Position numbers and translations under genes: made by a program. The notes beneath the pieces were generated by a model. That model worked only from the letters and a program-made list of their open reading frames with translations, ran no database searches and had not been told where the DNA came from. Shown here piece by piece: positions 62,445 to 64,000 of a stretch of DNA of 64,000 nucleotides (positions within the stretch are counted from its first letter, which is position 1; each line of letters opens with the position of its first letter). The stretch is from Methylomonas sp. UP202 (GTDB taxonomy: Bacteria > Pseudomonadota > Gammaproteobacteria > Methylococcales > Methylomonadaceae), in the NCBI RefSeq assembly GCF_029910655.1, contig NZ_CP123897.1, forward strand, positions 4,143,547 to 4,207,546. Reading direction: 5' to 3'.

Positions 62445-62476
62445 TGCAGCAAATGCCGAATTTGAAATTAGCTGCA
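62445..62476. promoter_or_regulatory. 32-bp palindromic element, copy C (between trfA operon and relaxase)
   Basis: Begins TGCAGCAAATGCC and ends with AAATTAGCTGCA. It lies between the divergent lipoprotein-trfA operon (start 62384) and the relaxase (start 62515), 61 and 39 bases from the starts. Confidence 0.75.
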
Positions 62477-62514
62477 AGGTGGACCCCTGCGGTTTTCTGT
62501 CAGCATGGTTTGCT

Positions 62515-64000
62515 ATGGAAAATCTGTATACCCACCTCATTCAACGCATCGGCAAACGGCTTTTCGGCGAAACGCCGGCTGTAACGATTGAGTTACCAAA
62601 GCCAGTTGAAGAAGAGATACCGCGTTATCCACCGTTCATGAAGGGGCTACCTGCCGCACCGGTGGAACGGATTTTGGCTAGCCAAGCGGAATTGATCCAA
62701 GCCATCGAACAGGCTTTAGCGTTACCCGATGAGCTATACCAATCGGTCGTACTTCCAGTGATTGCCCGCTATGCGGCATTCAGCCATTTATTGCCGGCGT
62801 CCGAATCGCATCACCATCGCGGGGCTGGTGGCTTGTTCCGTCATGGATTGGAAGTTGCCCATTGGGCCACGTTGTCGTCTCAAGGTTGTTTATTTGCCAC
62901 CCACGCCACGCCGCGCGAGCGCAAAACTCTTGAGTTACGCTGGCGATTGGCCGTGTGTTTTGCGGGCCTTTTGCATGACATTGGCAAGCCAGTTTCGGAT
63001 ATAGCCGTCATCGACAGACAAGGCCAATACACCTGGAATCCCTGCGATGAAAACCTGACTGACTGGGCCGAGCGCTATCAAATCGACCGCTATTTTTTAC
63101 GTTGGCGGGAGAATCGTCACAAGCGCCACGAACAGTTTTCGGCGCTAGTGATTGAACGAGTGCTGACCAAATCCTCCCGTTCCTACATACTGGAACCGGG
63201 CCCCGATATTATGCAGGCCATGCTGGAAACCATTCATGGTTTGAATCGTGGTGCCAAATTATCCGAACTGGTCATCGCCGCCGATTGCCAAAGCGTTGAG
63301 CGTGATCTAAAAGCCCATTACCACAGCCATGATTTGGCGATGGGCATGCCGGTGGAAAAATACTTGTTCGATGCCATGCGACGTCTGGTCAAAAGCGGAC
63401 AATGGCTAGTCAATGAAAAAGGCGCCCGGCTTTGGCGATTTCAGGAAGGCATTCATATCGTTTGGCGAATGGGCGCACAGGATATCGTCGCCATCCTGAC
63501 CAAAGACAAAGTGCCGGGTATCCCCAGGGACGAAGATACCCTGGCGGATATTTTGATCGAACGTGGCTTTGCGATTGCCAAAGTGGCGAGCGATGGCCGG
63601 CAGTATCGCTATTGGCGCATGCAGCCAGACGGTTTTGATGTTGGCTTATACATGTTGCGCCTCACTTCCCTGGAATTGGTTTTCAGCAACGAGCCGCCGG
63701 TTGCTATCAATGCCGTCGAACTGGCTGATACTGCCGAAGCCGAATCCCCCTCAGCAAACGATGTATCCAACCCAAATCCTACTGCAATTGACAATCCAAA
63801 TGCTGAAGAATGGGATGTTATTCCGACCATCATTGATGACACCTTGACCGTTCATCCATCCGTCACGGCCGAAGAGGAAACAGCCATCTCACCCGGCAAT
63901 GCCGATGTGCAGGTAATCGCTGCAGCTGATGAAACAGGTTCACAAAAACCATCCGAAAATAGCGAGACACTGATAGCCCATCATGAAACCATAAACATCC
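62515..64000 (+). CDS. traI: MOBH-family relaxase TraI (partial, runs off right edge)
   Basis: 496 codons from ATG 62515 with no stop before the window ends. The N-terminal 320 residues are the TraI_2 domain: a triple histidine H99-H101 in HHHRGAGGLFRHGLEVAHWA and the HD-type motif HDIGKP with H154-D155, as in the MOBH relaxases of SXT, R391 and R27. A winged-helix-like segment follows (about 280-380), then an acidic, repetitive low-complexity stretch. The relaxase nicks oriT and leads the strand into the recipient. Encoded beside copy C of the 32-bp palindrome. Confidence 0.9.
   Translation, partial: MENLYTHLIQRIGKRLFGETPAVTIELPKPVEEEIPRYPPFMKGLPAAPVERILASQAELIQAIEQALALPDELYQSVVLPVIARYAAFSHLLPASESHHHRGAGGLFRHGLEVAHWATLSSQGCLFATHATPRERKTLELRWRLAVCFAGLLHDIGKPVSDIAVIDRQGQYTWNPCDENLTDWAERYQIDRYFLRWRENRHKRHEQFSALVIERVLTKSSRSYILEPGPDIMQAMLETIHGLNRGAKLSELVIAADCQSVERDLKAHYHSHDLAMGMPVEKYLFDAMRRLVKSGQWLVNEKGARLWRFQEGIHIVWRMGAQDIVAILTKDKVPGIPRDEDTLADILIERGFAIAKVASDGRQYRYWRMQPDGFDVGLYMLRLTSLELVFSNEPPVAINAVELADTAEAESPSANDVSNPNPTAIDNPNAEEWDVIPTIIDDTLTVHPSVTAEEETAISPGNADVQVIAAADETGSQKPSENSETLIAHHETINI

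Overview
The window looks like accessory DNA from a gammaproteobacterium. The gene content (RTX lipase, lambda-like replication genes, SXT/IncA-C-like transfer genes, IS66 elements) would suit a methanotroph of the Methylococcales, but nothing here fixes the genus. Three blocks can be separated. (A) About 1-9.4 kb is a degraded region: a very large secreted-type RTX protein with an N-terminal class 3 lipase domain (minus strand, running off the left edge), small unknown genes behind it, an RTX fragment, a primase/helicase fragment, a truncated IS3-family element and a zinc-ribbon gene.

(B) 9.4-39.1 kb is an integrated prophage-like element. It is bounded by a 90-bp direct repeat (9401-9490 and 39032-39121, 89/90 identical) made of the 3' half of a tRNA-Asn gene plus its own terminator. 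It carries a tyrosine integrase killed by one in-frame TAA, a HigB/HigA-type pair, regulators, a lambda-style O/P/DnaB replication module with six 17-bp iterons inside the O-like gene, a tail-like module (tape measure with a lysozyme-like domain), terminase-like and structural genes, a second toxin-antitoxin pair, and a lone integron gene cassette with its attC site. Three complete IS66-type elements have entered it: two with perfect 8-bp target duplications inside genes, and one without a duplication beside a truncated excisionase gene. Three genes carry single-base frameshifts. No capsid, portal or large terminase gene is visible, so this is a decayed prophage.

(C) 39.1 kb to the right edge is the start of a second element at the same kind of tRNA-Asn site, with an intact integrase. 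It has the layout of an SXT/IncA-C-type integrative conjugative element: a lytic transglycosylase, an FlhD/FlhC-like activator pair (compare SetCD/AcaCD), traF-traH-traG of an F-type mating apparatus, a MobI-like gene, a MOBH relaxase, and a TrfA-type initiator with eight 16-bp iterons, a DnaA box and an AT-rich tract (an oriV). Cargo is a six-gene RND efflux, EamA and two-component operon, a Fic protein and a membrane zinc-ribbon protein.

The most interesting unexplained signals are in block C. A 32-bp palindromic element occurs three times, twice upstream of traF and once between the divergent lipoprotein-trfA and relaxase genes. A cluster of TCAGGGATTT inverted repeats lies in front of the MobI-like gene and is the best oriT candidate. 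The two elements sit in tandem at one tRNA gene. From the orientation of the fragments, the intact tRNA-Asn should lie to the right of this window.
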